Source of the DNA: Aliidiomarina shirensis
GTDB taxonomy: Bacteria > Pseudomonadota > Gammaproteobacteria > Enterobacterales > Alteromonadaceae
DNA length: 64,000 bases
Direction: 5' to 3'
NCBI RefSeq assembly: GCF_003987345.1
Contig: NZ_PIPP01000003.1
Coordinates: 186,001-250,000 of the forward strand
Position 1 is the stretch's first letter, and the number at the start of each line of letters is the position of its first letter. Below, in pieces: positions 35,573 to 45,292 of this stretch. The position numbers were made by a program, and so were the translations under genes. The notes below the pieces were generated by a model. The model made no database searches. It had not been told where the DNA came from and saw only the letters and a program-made list of their open reading frames with translations.

Positions 35573-36469
35573 ATGCAATCGCAACAGGACGTGTACCGAG
35601 GTGAAGCAAAGCTATTTTCTAGCTTGAATGTTCTTATCTTTATTTACCTAGTATTTCTCTCCCTTGTTACTTCGAGGTTTATCGAAGCTTTTTCATTTAA
35701 TCAATTGTTGTTAGTGCTTTTACCCGTAGCACTAGCTGTTGCTTGGTTTGGACGAACTTGGATCAAGCGCAATGTAGTAAAGGTTTCCGATGAATCAATT
35801 TCTATCGAGCGCAGCGGTAAAGAACATGCTTCTATAAAATGGTGCGATATACAAAGTACTGAATTTTCGACTATAGGCAGAAAAGGGCTCGATTTATTCG
35901 ATAACGCGGGTATGTTGAGGCTGCACATTCCACCCTACATTGAACGCTTTGAAGAACTTGTATCTTTTGTGTTTGAACGTATAGCAGCCGAGCACACGCA
36001 AATATCGCGCACACAGTACTTTCAACACCTAAACGTAGTACGAGATACTATTCAGTGGATAGTAACTGTAGCGCTTATTTATTCTGTATTTATCTTCGGT
36101 AACTACCAAGAAACTGGCTTCGTTGACTTCTTCTTTCCAGGCCACTTAGGTATTCTTATTGTGGCCTCAATATTTGCCATCCACACGATTTACCGCGCTT
36201 GGTACACACCCAAGCAGCTCACTTTTCACAATGCTCATCTAGAGATTACAACTACACTTCGAAACACTAAAATTCCTTATGCAGCCATTGCAAACGCCGA
36301 GCTAGTGGGTAACCCGTGGGCACCTGTAACCTCGAAGCGAAATTTCTTAAGAATTGGCCGCAAGGATAAAGCCGGTGGCTATACTGTACGAGGCTTAGAA
36401 TCGAATAGCGAAGAATTGCTGGCCACGTTGCAGAAAAGGTTAGCTGCTTTTAATCAGCATCGGGAGTAA
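35573..36469 (+). CDS. Duplicated membrane/PH-like-domain protein of unknown function
   Basis: 298 residues built as two similar halves. Each has a pair of membrane helices (about 18-62 and 160-205) followed by a beta-rich, PH-like segment (about 66-135, NVVKVSDESISIERSGKEH; and about 212-285, QLTFHNAHLEITTTLRNTK). PH-like bacterial domains of this kind often follow membrane hairpins. No enzyme motif was seen. Its last 20 bases overlap the end of the convergent GGDEF gene. Confidence 0.6.
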   Translation: MQSQQDVYRGEAKLFSSLNVLIFIYLVFLSLVTSRFIEAFSFNQLLLVLLPVALAVAWFGRTWIKRNVVKVSDESISIERSGKEHASIKWCDIQSTEFSTIGRKGLDLFDNAGMLRLHIPPYIERFEELVSFVFERIAAEHTQISRTQYFQHLNVVRDTIQWIVTVALIYSVFIFGNYQETGFVDFFFPGHLGILIVASIFAIHTIYRAWYTPKQLTFHNAHLEITTTLRNTKIPYAAIANAELVGNPWAPVTSKRNFLRIGRKDKAGGYTVRGLESNSEELLATLQKRLAAFNQHRE

Positions 36470-38420
36470 TGCATATCTCACCCAGCTTCTCGTGCTCACC
36501 TACTGCTCGGTTGCGGCCTGCGCCTTTTGCCTTGTACAAATACGTATCAGCAAGGCTTAAGGCCTCGTCGAGTTCCAATTGAGTGCTAATGTTACGCACT
36601 AAAAATCCAATTGACGTGGTTACTGGCAGTTCGGTTGAATTAAAGCGCACGGGTTGTTGCACGTCTTTTAAGATCCGTTGAATCAACACTTTAACAATTT
36701 CAGGGTCGTTCACATCGTTCAGGTAAATCAAAAACTCTTCACCACCCCAACGCACCATGCGGTCGGTAGATTTCAACTTGTGCTTGATCCGGCCACATAT
36801 AATTCGCAGCACTTCATCGCCCGCATCATGCCCGAAATGATCGTTGATTCGTTTAAAATGATCTAAATCCAGCAGTACAATTAACGCGGGTTGGTTGTTC
36901 TTGAATTGGCTTTGCATGAACTCACCAAAAGAACGGCGATTATGCAACTTCGTGAGTGGATCGTGCCGGCTTTCATAATCGAGTTGTTTGGTTTTTTCGG
37001 CCAGTTCCCGATGCGCTCTTTTTAGGCGCAAATACGCAATAACAACAATGCCGGTGAAGATAATCGCTACGGAAATAATAATGATCCAGAGCTTTTGTTG
37101 AAATTCACTTTGTTGAAGTTCAAGAGCGCTTTCCGCTCGAGCGGCTTCCAGCTTTAGGATTTCCTCACGCTGCTCTTGGCTGGCCACTACCGCTTGCATA
37201 AGCTCGGTATTGGTAATGCGCTTGGCCCGATTCAGTTCATTATTCAACTCAATACTTTCCACAAGGGTTTCGTATGCTTCGCTGGGCATGCCATGGAAGA
37301 ACAGAAGCTCCGCCCACCCTTTTAAATTTTCTACCAGAACACTGGTTATTTTATTATCTCTAAACCACTGCTGTGCCTCGCTAAACATCGCCAGCGCCTG
37401 CTCTTGTTCACCAATTTCGAGCAGCACCGATGCTCTTTGTGTTTGCACAAACGCAATCGAATCGGCATCGCCTAATCGATACGCACGCTCAAGTAGGGCT
37501 TCGGTATACGTTAACGCTTCCTCCATGCGGCCAAGCCTGCGCAATGCAAAAGCAATATTTGTTCCCGTAGTAATTAGAAGGCGTTCATTCTCAGAATCAA
37601 TTAATGCTTCGGCTTCGGCGTACGCTGCCAGCCCTTCTTCTAGCCTATCTATACCGAATAATAGCCACCCTCGGTTCATCAAAAGCTCTACCCGAGTACT
37701 ATCCCGTTGCGCCAACTCTAAAGCTTTGGCATTGGTGGCTAGCGCTTCTTCAACTTGAAGAATATCGGCTTCGATTAAAGCCATTAACCCTAACGCCTCG
37801 CTTTTTAGCTCACGTAGCCCACTTTGCTCTGCTATGGCGCGAACTTTCATAGTGGCTTCCATCGCTTGGTCGGTTAGGCCGGCGTCAAGTGCGTAGTAGG
37901 CGTAATCATAAGCAACCCAAGCTACAAGCAAGGGCGGATCGGTTTCGGTAAGCGCTTGGTATGCAGTTACATTTAATTCTAGCTCTGGGAGTTCATAACT
38001 ACTGGTTGCGATAACATCTTGCTGACACTTTGCATACGCTGCATCACTTCGGGTGTTGTCATCAAATTTCTCGAACTGCTCAAGCGCAATTTCTTGATAA
38101 GGTAGGTTGTAACGAAAGGCCCAGTGGCATTGGAGAAAGTACAATAGTTGCGCATAGGCCGGATTATCCATAAGCGCATGACTTTCCAACGCTTCTAATG
38201 CCGCCCAAGTATCGGCCGGGTCAGTATCGGTTGGGTAGCCTGTGAGCTGCCATATAATATGCTCGAAATCAGAAAATTGCTCGGTGGCTTCGTGTGCAAC
38301 CGTTGTACTATTATTCGTTCGGTTGCCTACAGGTAACTCGCTAGTTTGCGCAATACTTTGGGCGCACGATAAAACCAGCATGAATACCCCAACTACAAAA
38401 CTACGCTTCCCTAACATCAT
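36450..38420 (-). CDS. Periplasmic TPR sensor linked to a GGDEF diguanylate cyclase
   Basis: 656 residues. A signal peptide (KRSFVVGVFMLVLSCAQSIAQ) is followed by a periplasmic region of TPR repeats (about 150-430), a coiled linker, one membrane helix near 470-490 (LWIIIISVAIIFTGIVVIAYL), and a GGDEF domain (about 510-640) with IVLLDLDHFKRIND and RWGGEEF. KSTD stands where the RxxD inhibitory site would be, so feedback inhibition may be lost. GGAGG lies five bases before the ATG at 38420; a longer frame starting at 38486 has no ribosome site. Confidence 0.9.
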   Translation of the reverse strand: MMLGKRSFVVGVFMLVLSCAQSIAQTSELPVGNRTNNSTTVAHEATEQFSDFEHIIWQLTGYPTDTDPADTWAALEALESHALMDNPAYAQLLYFLQCHWAFRYNLPYQEIALEQFEKFDDNTRSDAAYAKCQQDVIATSSYELPELELNVTAYQALTETDPPLLVAWVAYDYAYYALDAGLTDQAMEATMKVRAIAEQSGLRELKSEALGLMALIEADILQVEEALATNAKALELAQRDSTRVELLMNRGWLLFGIDRLEEGLAAYAEAEALIDSENERLLITTGTNIAFALRRLGRMEEALTYTEALLERAYRLGDADSIAFVQTQRASVLLEIGEQEQALAMFSEAQQWFRDNKITSVLVENLKGWAELLFFHGMPSEAYETLVESIELNNELNRAKRITNTELMQAVVASQEQREEILKLEAARAESALELQQSEFQQKLWIIIISVAIIFTGIVVIAYLRLKRAHRELAEKTKQLDYESRHDPLTKLHNRRSFGEFMQSQFKNNQPALIVLLDLDHFKRINDHFGHDAGDEVLRIICGRIKHKLKSTDRMVRWGGEEFLIYLNDVNDPEIVKVLIQRILKDVQQPVRFNSTELPVTTSIGFLVRNISTQLELDEALSLADTYLYKAKGAGRNRAVGEHEKLGEICITPDAD

Positions 38421-38604
38421 GCTGACCTCCGTTAATCTGTACCTATAGTATATTTTTAAATAGCGAAGAGAAAGTGTTCCTCGCATTTTTGATACAAATT
38501 TTTAACAATATTTTCTAAATAATAAACTCCTCACTTTTTCCTCATTACTTTCATGCACCTCAGCGCTATCTTTGCGCCAATACTTAAACACGAGGAGCAC
38601 GGCA

Positions 38605-39150
38605 ATGAACGTTTGGCGAATTACAGGTTGGGGTTTAGTGGTGGCATTGTTGATTACACCCGCAATAGCAATGCGTTTTACCACGGAGGTGAATTGGGAT
38701 GCTTTCGATTTTATCGTAGCCTCGATTTTGCTGGGTGGCACCGGGCTATTCATAGAGTTCGTGGTGCGCTTATCAAGTAACGGCGCTTTTCGAATGGGCA
38801 TGGTATTGGCCATTCTGGCCAGCTTATTGTTGATATGGATGAACCTTGCGGTTGGCATTATTGGTAGCGAGGATCACCCAGCGAACTTAATGTACTTAGG
38901 TGTCATTGCCATTGCATTGGTGAGTTCAGTGTTTGTGCGAGGCCGTGCGAGTGCCATGAGCTGGGTGATGGTGAGCACTGCGGTAGCACAGCTTTCGGTT
39001 TCGGTAATTGCGCTGGCACTTTCGCTTTCCGTAGATTTAAAACCTGCGTTTTTCTTAAATTCTGCGTTTGCCATTCTGTGGTTAGTATCGGCCGGACTAT
39101 TCAAAGTTGCTGCAGATAGCTATGATAAAGCCACGGTAAATAAAGAATAA
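38605..39150 (+). CDS. Membrane protein of unknown function, partner of the winged-helix gene
   Basis: 181 residues with about six hydrophobic helices (NVWRITGWGLVVALLITPAIA first). No family is certain. AGGAG eight bases before the ATG at 38605 fixes the start over an ATG 11 codons earlier. It lies 21 bases before the winged-helix membrane regulator, so the two probably form an operon and may work together. Confidence 0.62.
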   Translation: MNVWRITGWGLVVALLITPAIAMRFTTEVNWDAFDFIVASILLGGTGLFIEFVVRLSSNGAFRMGMVLAILASLLLIWMNLAVGIIGSEDHPANLMYLGVIAIALVSSVFVRGRASAMSWVMVSTAVAQLSVSVIALALSLSVDLKPAFFLNSAFAILWLVSAGLFKVAADSYDKATVNKE

Positions 39151-39171
39151 CCACCCTAACGTAAGTAACGC

Positions 39172-40236
39172 ATGCCAACAACTGAATATCGTTTTCATGA
39201 ATTTACACTCAACCCTGCCGAACGTTCGTTAACGCGAACTTCGGCAGACATTGACGCTATAGTTGATTTAAACAGCCGTTATTTCGATGCCTTACTGCTG
39301 TTGGTTTCTCATTCCGGCGCGCTGATTAGCAAAGAGCGCTTTATGCGTGAAGTGTGGGGTGGCATTCCGGTTACCGATGAAGCGCTTACGCAGTGCATAC
39401 GCTCGCTTCGCCGCGCCCTTGGCGATCGGGCAAATGCACCGCGTTTTATTGAAACTGTGCCGAAACATGGGTATCGATTTATCGCCGATGTAACCCATGA
39501 GCCCGGACAAAGCATTAAGGCAGATTCAGCTTTAGAAGGGCACCCTTCGAATCATATTCATCCACAGCAGATGCCAATTCATAAACTCATTATGCTCGGT
39601 GGCCGAGGCACATTAGGTGCGGGTGCCGCGGGTCTGGTTGGTGGCGTAATGTTCGGCGCGCTGGCTCTTTCGCAACCCGCGCTGCAAAGCTTTGGTGCTG
39701 CCTCGGTGCTCGTTGTGATGGTGAGCCTAACTTTACTGGTGGCGTTACTCGGCGGTGCAGCAGTTTCGTTTGGCATCGCCATTAGCCAATATCCATTTAA
39801 AAACGATACCCAACTATTTCGCAGTGTGATGGGTGGCGCACTTGGCGGGCTGTTGGTGGGTGCGTTCGTGAAGTTGATTGGTATCGATACTTTTATGCTA
39901 CTTCTTGGCTATAACCCGGGCGATATAACGGGCGCGGCCGAAGGTTTAGCTATTGGTGCTGCGGTGGGCATTGCTTACGCGCTCGTTAAGCAACGGGCAG
40001 AAACCTTTGCGCATGCGGCTGTTTTCACGATTTTAATTGGTGCCATTGTGGGTGCCGGCATCGTGCTGGCTGGCGGAAATCTATTGGCAGGAAGCTTAGA
40101 AATGGTAGCCCACAACTTGCCCGCCAGTAATATTCCGAAAGGGCACTTATCGCCAGTAATGCAAATAGTAGTTGGCGCGCTTGAAGGGGCTTTGTTCACC
40201 ACCGCAATTGTGCTCGCCACGTTTAAAGTTCGATAA
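39172..40236 (+). CDS. Winged-helix (OmpR/CadC-type) DNA-binding protein with multi-pass membrane C-terminus
   Basis: 354 residues. Residues about 1-105 are a Trans_reg_C winged helix: LLVSHSGALISKERFMREVWG, TDEALTQCIRSLRRALGD and FIETVPKHGYRFIADV. A short linker leads to 230 residues with about six Gly/Ala-rich membrane helices (for example GAGAAGLVGGVMFGALAL and GGALGGLLVGAFVKLIG). CadC and ToxR have only one membrane helix, so this is an unusual one-component membrane regulator. The signal and target genes are unknown. Confidence 0.82.
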   Translation: MPTTEYRFHEFTLNPAERSLTRTSADIDAIVDLNSRYFDALLLLVSHSGALISKERFMREVWGGIPVTDEALTQCIRSLRRALGDRANAPRFIETVPKHGYRFIADVTHEPGQSIKADSALEGHPSNHIHPQQMPIHKLIMLGGRGTLGAGAAGLVGGVMFGALALSQPALQSFGAASVLVVMVSLTLLVALLGGAAVSFGIAISQYPFKNDTQLFRSVMGGALGGLLVGAFVKLIGIDTFMLLLGYNPGDITGAAEGLAIGAAVGIAYALVKQRAETFAHAAVFTILIGAIVGAGIVLAGGNLLAGSLEMVAHNLPASNIPKGHLSPVMQIVVGALEGALFTTAIVLATFKVR

Positions 40237-40257
40237 AGAATCCGCCAAATGCAGGTA

Positions 40258-41247
40258 TTAGGTTGAATCGCGCACGATAAGCTTGGGCATGAATACTGCC
40301 TTTAGGTCGTCTATTGGGCGTTGGTAAACACGTTTTAACACCCAACGCGCTGCCATTTGGCCTATTTCAGCCACCGGGTAATCGATAGTGGTAAGTTTTG
40401 GATAGGTATAGTGCGAGAAGTTAATATTATCGAAGCCGATTACCGCTATTTCTTCTGGAATTCTTAAACCCGCTTCATGCGCAGCGGTGATTGCACCCGA
40501 GGCCATTTCATCATTCGCACACACGAGTGCAGTGAACGAATAACCATGATCGCGCAAATGGTTAAAGCCATTTACTCCACCCGTTTCTTGGAAATCACCT
40601 TCATAAAACAACGCTTTGTTTTCGCTCAAACCAAATTTAGTTAATGCACTTTGGTGGCCGTTATAGCGCTCCTGTGCATCGTGCTTCCAAAGTGGTCCGG
40701 AAATATAAGCGATATCGCGATGGCCGAGCTTTAACATATATTCGGTAGCTAAATAACCACCTCTATCGTTATCCAGAGTAATGCAGCGATCTTCGATGGT
40801 TTCAACCATGCGGTTAATCAGAACAAAGGGTAAACCTGTGGCAGCGAGCTCGGTTAAGTATTTATCATCCACCGCTTCTACATGCAGAATCAATGCATCA
40901 CAGTTCCGGCCACGTAAAAACTCGATACTATCACGCTCTAAATCTGCGTTACTGTGCCCGGCTGCGATAATTACGTGCTTCCCAGCCGCCCGGAATTCAT
41001 TTTCGATTCGGCTTAATAGCTCGCCATAAAACGGACCACCCAGCTCAGAAACCACAATACCAATGCTATTCGAGCGGTTGCTCGCCAATGATTGTGCTAC
41101 CGAGTTTGGCCGATAGCCCAGCTCTTTCATGGCGGCTTCAACTTTTATGCGCGTGGCTTCACGAACCGGCACCGTGTTGTTAATCACACGCGATACGGTG
41201 GCAAGTGATACACCTGCTAATTCTGAAACTTGGTAAATTGTAGCCAT
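40258..41247 (-). CDS. LacI-family repressor of the beta-glucan locus
   Basis: 329 residues. An N-terminal HTH (TIYQVSELAGVSLATVSRVINNT, hinge PNSVAQSLASNRS) is followed by a periplasmic-binding-protein-like sensor domain (SIGIVVSELGGPFYGELL to VIGFDNINFSHYTYPKLTTI). It is the third gene of the GH1-transporter-regulator operon, 26 bases after the transporter. Its likely targets are the two TGAAAGCGCTTTCA operators at 43993 and 53649. The inducer is probably glucose or a short beta-glucoside, which the sequence does not show. Confidence 0.92.
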   Translation of the reverse strand: MATIYQVSELAGVSLATVSRVINNTVPVREATRIKVEAAMKELGYRPNSVAQSLASNRSNSIGIVVSELGGPFYGELLSRIENEFRAAGKHVIIAAGHSNADLERDSIEFLRGRNCDALILHVEAVDDKYLTELAATGLPFVLINRMVETIEDRCITLDNDRGGYLATEYMLKLGHRDIAYISGPLWKHDAQERYNGHQSALTKFGLSENKALFYEGDFQETGGVNGFNHLRDHGYSFTALVCANDEMASGAITAAHEAGLRIPEEIAVIGFDNINFSHYTYPKLTTIDYPVAEIGQMAARWVLKRVYQRPIDDLKAVFMPKLIVRDST

Positions 41248-41273
41248 TGGTTTAAACGTCTCGCCAGCTGCTG

Positions 41274-42602
41274 TTATCGTGGTTCTTGAGTTAACTCATG
41301 GGCAATTTGTTCTACCCGTACGTCATTCAGAGTGTACCTGCGCATCACCCAAGCAACAAGCAATGAGGTAATAGCGGGCAGAACCGTAAACGCGAACAAA
41401 ATACCTAAACGGCTTGCTTCCGTTTGCACTTGGTTTGGTTCATATCCTGAAAGGGCGAGCCACCAACCCGCTATTGCACCGCCCAGCGCGATACCAATTT
41501 TAATAAAAAACACTACCGAAGCATACACCAAGCCCGTGGCACGAAACCCTGATCGGCGTTGCCCTAAATCAACCGTGTCGGCTATTTTGGCCCACAGTAA
41601 GGGGGTTGCCATTTGTAAGAAGAAACTCCAGAAGAAGTAAAGTACAAACGCTAGCACGAGTTGGTCCGGTTTCACCCAAAACGCGGCAAGTGAAAATACA
41701 GCGGCAATAATTTGCAGTGCCTTATACGCTTTTACTTTATCGATTCGGCGCACCAGCGGAGCCGCTAGCGCACAACCGAGAATATTGCCGACCATGCCTA
41801 ACGAGATAAACGGGGTTATTAGATCTTCGCGTACCAGATAATATTTTACATAGAAGATAGCCAGCGTATTTTTTATGGCTATACCGCAAAGTAGCAGAAC
41901 GGCAACTACCGCCAGCGTGCGCATAGCATCGTTTTTCCATACACTTACCAACGCCGTTTTTAAACGCAGCTGCTGATCCGCAGGCGGTTTCACTCGCTCT
42001 TTGGTGCCCCAAAAGCAAAGTAGGAAAAGCACTACGCCAACAACACTCATGGCAGCTATCGTGAGCTGATAGCCGAGTGCGCGATTGCCTTGGCCAAACC
42101 ACTCTACTAACGGCAGCGTGAGTAAGGTAACAAAAAGACCACCGAGCATACCAAACACAAATCGATAGGATTGAATCGATACGCGCTCTTTCGGATCTTG
42201 TGTTATCGCGCCGCCTAAAGCGGAATAAGGAATGTTAATTGCGGTGTAGGCGAGCATGAGTAGGGTGTAGGTAGCATAAGCGTAAATAACTTTTCCGCTA
42301 TCACCAAGATCTGGCGTGGTGAACGCAAGAATACTGCACACCGCAAATGGGATAACCAACCAGATGAGGTAGGGCCGGAACTGCCCAAATCGTGTATTGG
42401 TTTTATCGGCTAAGAAGCCCATAAGCGGATCAGTGATAGCATCAAGCAGCCGCACAACTAAAAACATTGTACCCACAGTGGCAGCCGAAATTCCGAAAAT
42501 ATCGGTGTAGAAAAAGGCTAAAAATAACATCACGGTTTGAAAAATTAAGTTGCTGGCTGTATCACCAAAGCCATAAGCAATTTTTTCTTTTCGCGATATC
42601 AT
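41274..42602 (-). CDS. GPH-family sugar:cation symporter (MFS)
   Basis: 442 residues with 12 membrane helices. GPH-family hallmarks are SRKEKIAYGFGDTASNLIF at the start, LLDAITDPLMGFLADKTNTRFG after helix 2 and NIPYSALGGAITQDPKERVSIQSYRFVFG. GPH symporters import glycosides and oligosaccharides. The ATG at 42602 overlaps the GH1 stop (ATGA). An upstream frame into GH1 was discarded. With the GH1 enzyme it probably brings in beta-glucan disaccharides or oligosaccharides for cytoplasmic cleavage. Confidence 0.9.
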   Translation of the reverse strand: MISRKEKIAYGFGDTASNLIFQTVMLFLAFFYTDIFGISAATVGTMFLVVRLLDAITDPLMGFLADKTNTRFGQFRPYLIWLVIPFAVCSILAFTTPDLGDSGKVIYAYATYTLLMLAYTAINIPYSALGGAITQDPKERVSIQSYRFVFGMLGGLFVTLLTLPLVEWFGQGNRALGYQLTIAAMSVVGVVLFLLCFWGTKERVKPPADQQLRLKTALVSVWKNDAMRTLAVVAVLLLCGIAIKNTLAIFYVKYYLVREDLITPFISLGMVGNILGCALAAPLVRRIDKVKAYKALQIIAAVFSLAAFWVKPDQLVLAFVLYFFWSFFLQMATPLLWAKIADTVDLGQRRSGFRATGLVYASVVFFIKIGIALGGAIAGWWLALSGYEPNQVQTEASRLGILFAFTVLPAITSLLVAWVMRRYTLNDVRVEQIAHELTQEPR

Positions 42603-43960
42603 GATGCTTCCACCACCTGAAGTTGTGCTTTCCTTGCGAGCCAAAATTGCCGTAATGCACGGCTGCTATCTTTCAGAATACGTTGTTGGCTATCAAAATC
42701 CACGTACACTATTCCGAATCGTTGCGTATACCCTTCTGCCCACTCAAAATTATCGAGCAAGCTCCAAGCAAAATAACCACAAACGGGAACTCCTTTCTGA
42801 ATACTTTCATGAACTGCCAACAAGTGGCGGTTATAGTAATCGATTCGAGCGTCGTCGTGTACCCGATTATTTACTACTTCATCAGGAAATGCAGCACCAT
42901 TTTCGGTAATGTAAATCGCCGGTAGTTCACCAAACGTGCTTTGTAGATCAACAAGAATTTCCGTAAGCCCCTCGGGATAGATTTCCCAACCCATTGTTGT
43001 AAGCGGCGGTTCTGAAGGCGGTACATCTGAAAACCAACCATTTTTTTCGCGAAACACGGTTCGCGTGTAGTAATTTACCCCTAAAAAATCGATAGGCTGG
43101 GAAATAATATCCATATCACCTGATATCACTTCTGGGCGCTCATTTTCGGCAAGGCGCTCGAGTATGCTTGGATAGCTGCCAGTAAGAATAGGCTGTAAAT
43201 ACCATAAATTGTGATAGTTATGCGCAAGGTTTGCGGCGTTGTGATCCGCTTCACTATTGCTTGCTGGGTAGCAAGGGCTAAAGTTCAATACAATGCCGTG
43301 CTCAGCGTTAGGCGCGTGCTTACGCAGAATTGGCATGGCTAAACCATGGGCGAGCAACAGGTTATGCGCAGCTTGCCGCCCTTTCTTTCGATCTTTCAAA
43401 CCCGGCGCATGAATACCCGCTTCGTAACTTAAATATGCACTACAGAATGGTTCATTTAATGTGGCATAGCTGGCCACTTTATCGCCGAGGGCTTTCACGA
43501 TAACTTCGGCATATTCAGCAAACTTGTGCGCAGTTTCTCGGTTCAACCAGCCACCACGATCTTCTAAATATTGCGGTAGGTCCCAATGATAAAGCGTAAC
43601 GTGAGCACTAATACCGAGCGTTTCCAATACATCAACCAAGTTCACGTAAAACGCCAACCCTTCTTCATTCACGCTGCCATCAGCACGAATAACACGGCCC
43701 CAAGCGATAGAAAAACGATAGGCATCAACGCCAAGGCTAGCAATAAGATCAGTATCTTCGCGCCACCGCTCTACATGCTCACAGGCTACCAACCCATCAC
43801 TTCCGTCTTTGATTCGCCCTGGCTGTTGGCAAAAGGTATCCCAAATAGTGAGTTCGCGCTCTTCGGCTGCCCCTTCAATCTGAAACGACGAGGTAGCAAC
43901 ACCGAATACGAAATCGCTGGATAATAACTTTGAATTTTCTGGCAGGCTTATTTTTTTCAT
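42599..43960 (-). CDS. GH1 beta-glucosidase
   Basis: 453 residues, no signal peptide, so cytoplasmic. The fold starts DFVFGVATSSFQIEGA. The acid/base Glu170 is in ATLNEPF and the nucleophile Glu353 is in YITENGAAF, both intact; the aglycone-side FAWSLLDNFEWAEGY is typical of beta-glucosidases. It cleaves beta-linked glucose from imported oligosaccharides. It is the first gene of the left-facing operon with the symporter and LacI regulator, opposite an operator-bearing divergent promoter region. Confidence 0.95.
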   Translation of the reverse strand: MKKISLPENSKLLSSDFVFGVATSSFQIEGAAEERELTIWDTFCQQPGRIKDGSDGLVACEHVERWREDTDLIASLGVDAYRFSIAWGRVIRADGSVNEEGLAFYVNLVDVLETLGISAHVTLYHWDLPQYLEDRGGWLNRETAHKFAEYAEVIVKALGDKVASYATLNEPFCSAYLSYEAGIHAPGLKDRKKGRQAAHNLLLAHGLAMPILRKHAPNAEHGIVLNFSPCYPASNSEADHNAANLAHNYHNLWYLQPILTGSYPSILERLAENERPEVISGDMDIISQPIDFLGVNYYTRTVFREKNGWFSDVPPSEPPLTTMGWEIYPEGLTEILVDLQSTFGELPAIYITENGAAFPDEVVNNRVHDDARIDYYNRHLLAVHESIQKGVPVCGYFAWSLLDNFEWAEGYTQRFGIVYVDFDSQQRILKDSSRALRQFWLARKAQLQVVEAS

Positions 43961-43992
43961 AAAGATTGCGAAACCGTTTAATTATGCTATAA

Positions 43993-44008
43993 ATGAAAGC
44001 GCTTTCAT
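43993..44008. promoter_or_regulatory. LacI-family operator in the divergent GH1/GluP promoter region
   Basis: A perfect 16-bp palindrome, ATGAAAGCGCTTTCAT, with the central CG typical of LacI-family sites. It lies between divergent genes, with TATAAT (44016-44021) to its right. The same 14-bp core recurs at 53660-53673, supporting a shared regulator, most simply the LacI protein at 40258-41247. Confidence 0.85.
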
Positions 44009-44059
44009 AATAGGCTATAATCAAGCCAAAGGTCAAAAAATAATTATATCGAGGCAACT

Positions 44060-45292
44060 ATGACCCATAACAACAACCAATATCGGTTCGCGCTTACCGC
44101 GCTAACATCGCTCTTCTTCATGTGGGGCTTTATCACGTGTTTAAACGACATCCTTATTCCATATTTGCGCTTATTGTTTGATTTAAGCTACGCGCAATCG
44201 ATGCTCATTCAGTTTTGTTTCTTTGGCGCGTACTTTATCGTGTCTATTCCTGCAGGCCAGCTAATTGGGAAAATAGGATACAAATCGGGAATCGTAACGG
44301 GGTTAATGGTGGCCGGTGCTGGTTGCTTATTGTTTTACCCAGCAGCCATGCTAGAAGTGTATGGTTTGTTCTTGTTAGCCCTATTCGTATTAGCGTCGGG
44401 CGTTACCATTTTGCAAGTAGCAGCGAACCCCTACGTAACGGTGTTAGGTGAGCCAGGTACGGCCTCGAGCCGCCTTACCATGACACAGGCCTTTAATTCA
44501 TTGGGTACTACCGTTGCGCCTTTCTTCGGCGCTTGGTTAATATTTGGCGGTATCGCCGACCCTGAAGTAACAGGTGTCTCGAAAGATACCGTTGCATTGC
44601 CTTACTTCATTCTTGCCGCAACCTTAGTGTTAATGGCAATTATTTTTATATTCCTGAAATTGCCAAATATGGGCAAGGTAGACCCAGCCCTTGCGTTACC
44701 GAAAGAAGGCTCGGCATGGCGCCAAAAACATCTGATGCTCGGTGCTTTAGCAATATTTGTATATGTTGGCGCTGAAGTAGGTATTGGCAGCTTTTTGGCA
44801 ATGTACATCGCCCTTCCAGAAATCGGCGATATGAGCACCTCGCGTGCTTCACATTATATTTCTTGGTACTTCGGCGGTGCTATGGTTGGCCGTTTCCTAG
44901 GCGCTGCAATTATGCAGAAAATTTCGGGCAACCGCGTACTCGCCTTTAATGCCATTGCAGCCGTTCTATTACTTGCTACAACAATGACATCATCAAGCAC
45001 CTTGGCCATGTGGTCTTTGTTGTTTGTAGGTTTATGTAACTCGATTATGTTCCCAACTATTTTCAGCCTAGCGCTGCAAAATCTAGGTTCAAGCCGCGGC
45101 CAAGGCTCAGGTATTCTGTGCTTAGCAATTGTGGGTGGCGCTATTGTTCCGCTTGCGCAGGGCTTTCTTGCCGACCAGGTTGGTATACAGATGTCGTTTA
45201 TTATTCCATTACTATGCTACGTATATATTTTTTACTATGGTATTCGGGGGTATTTACCTCGGTCAGAAAAAGCAGCGGAGGGGGCAGCTTAA
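44060..45292 (+). CDS. FucP/GluP-type sugar:H+ symporter (MFS)
   Basis: 410 residues with 12 membrane helices. The opening [25 protein letters not shown] and the loops [27 protein letters not shown] and [13 protein letters not shown] are the signature of the glucose/galactose/fucose group. It probably imports the glucose freed by the GH3 and GH16 enzymes. GAGG precedes the ATG. The stop codon shares a base with the GH3 start (TAATG), so the two are coupled. Confidence 0.92.
   Translation: MTHNNNQYRFALTALTSLFFMWGFITCLNDILIPYLRLLFDLSYAQSMLIQFCFFGAYFIVSIPAGQLIGKIGYKSGIVTGLMVAGAGCLLFYPAAMLEVYGLFLLALFVLASGVTILQVAANPYVTVLGEPGTASSRLTMTQAFNSLGTTVAPFFGAWLIFGGIADPEVTGVSKDTVALPYFILAATLVLMAIIFIFLKLPNMGKVDPALALPKEGSAWRQKHLMLGALAIFVYVGAEVGIGSFLAMYIALPEIGDMSTSRASHYISWYFGGAMVGRFLGAAIMQKISGNRVLAFNAIAAVLLLATTMTSSSTLAMWSLLFVGLCNSIMFPTIFSLALQNLGSSRGQGSGILCLAIVGGAIVPLAQGFLADQVGIQMSFIIPLLCYVYIFYYGIRGYLPRSEKAAEGAA

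Noticed and set aside
37210-37758. 182-codon plus-strand frame opposite the TPR-GGDEF gene
   Set aside because: Ser/Arg-rich antisense translation of a clear TPR region; no start signals.
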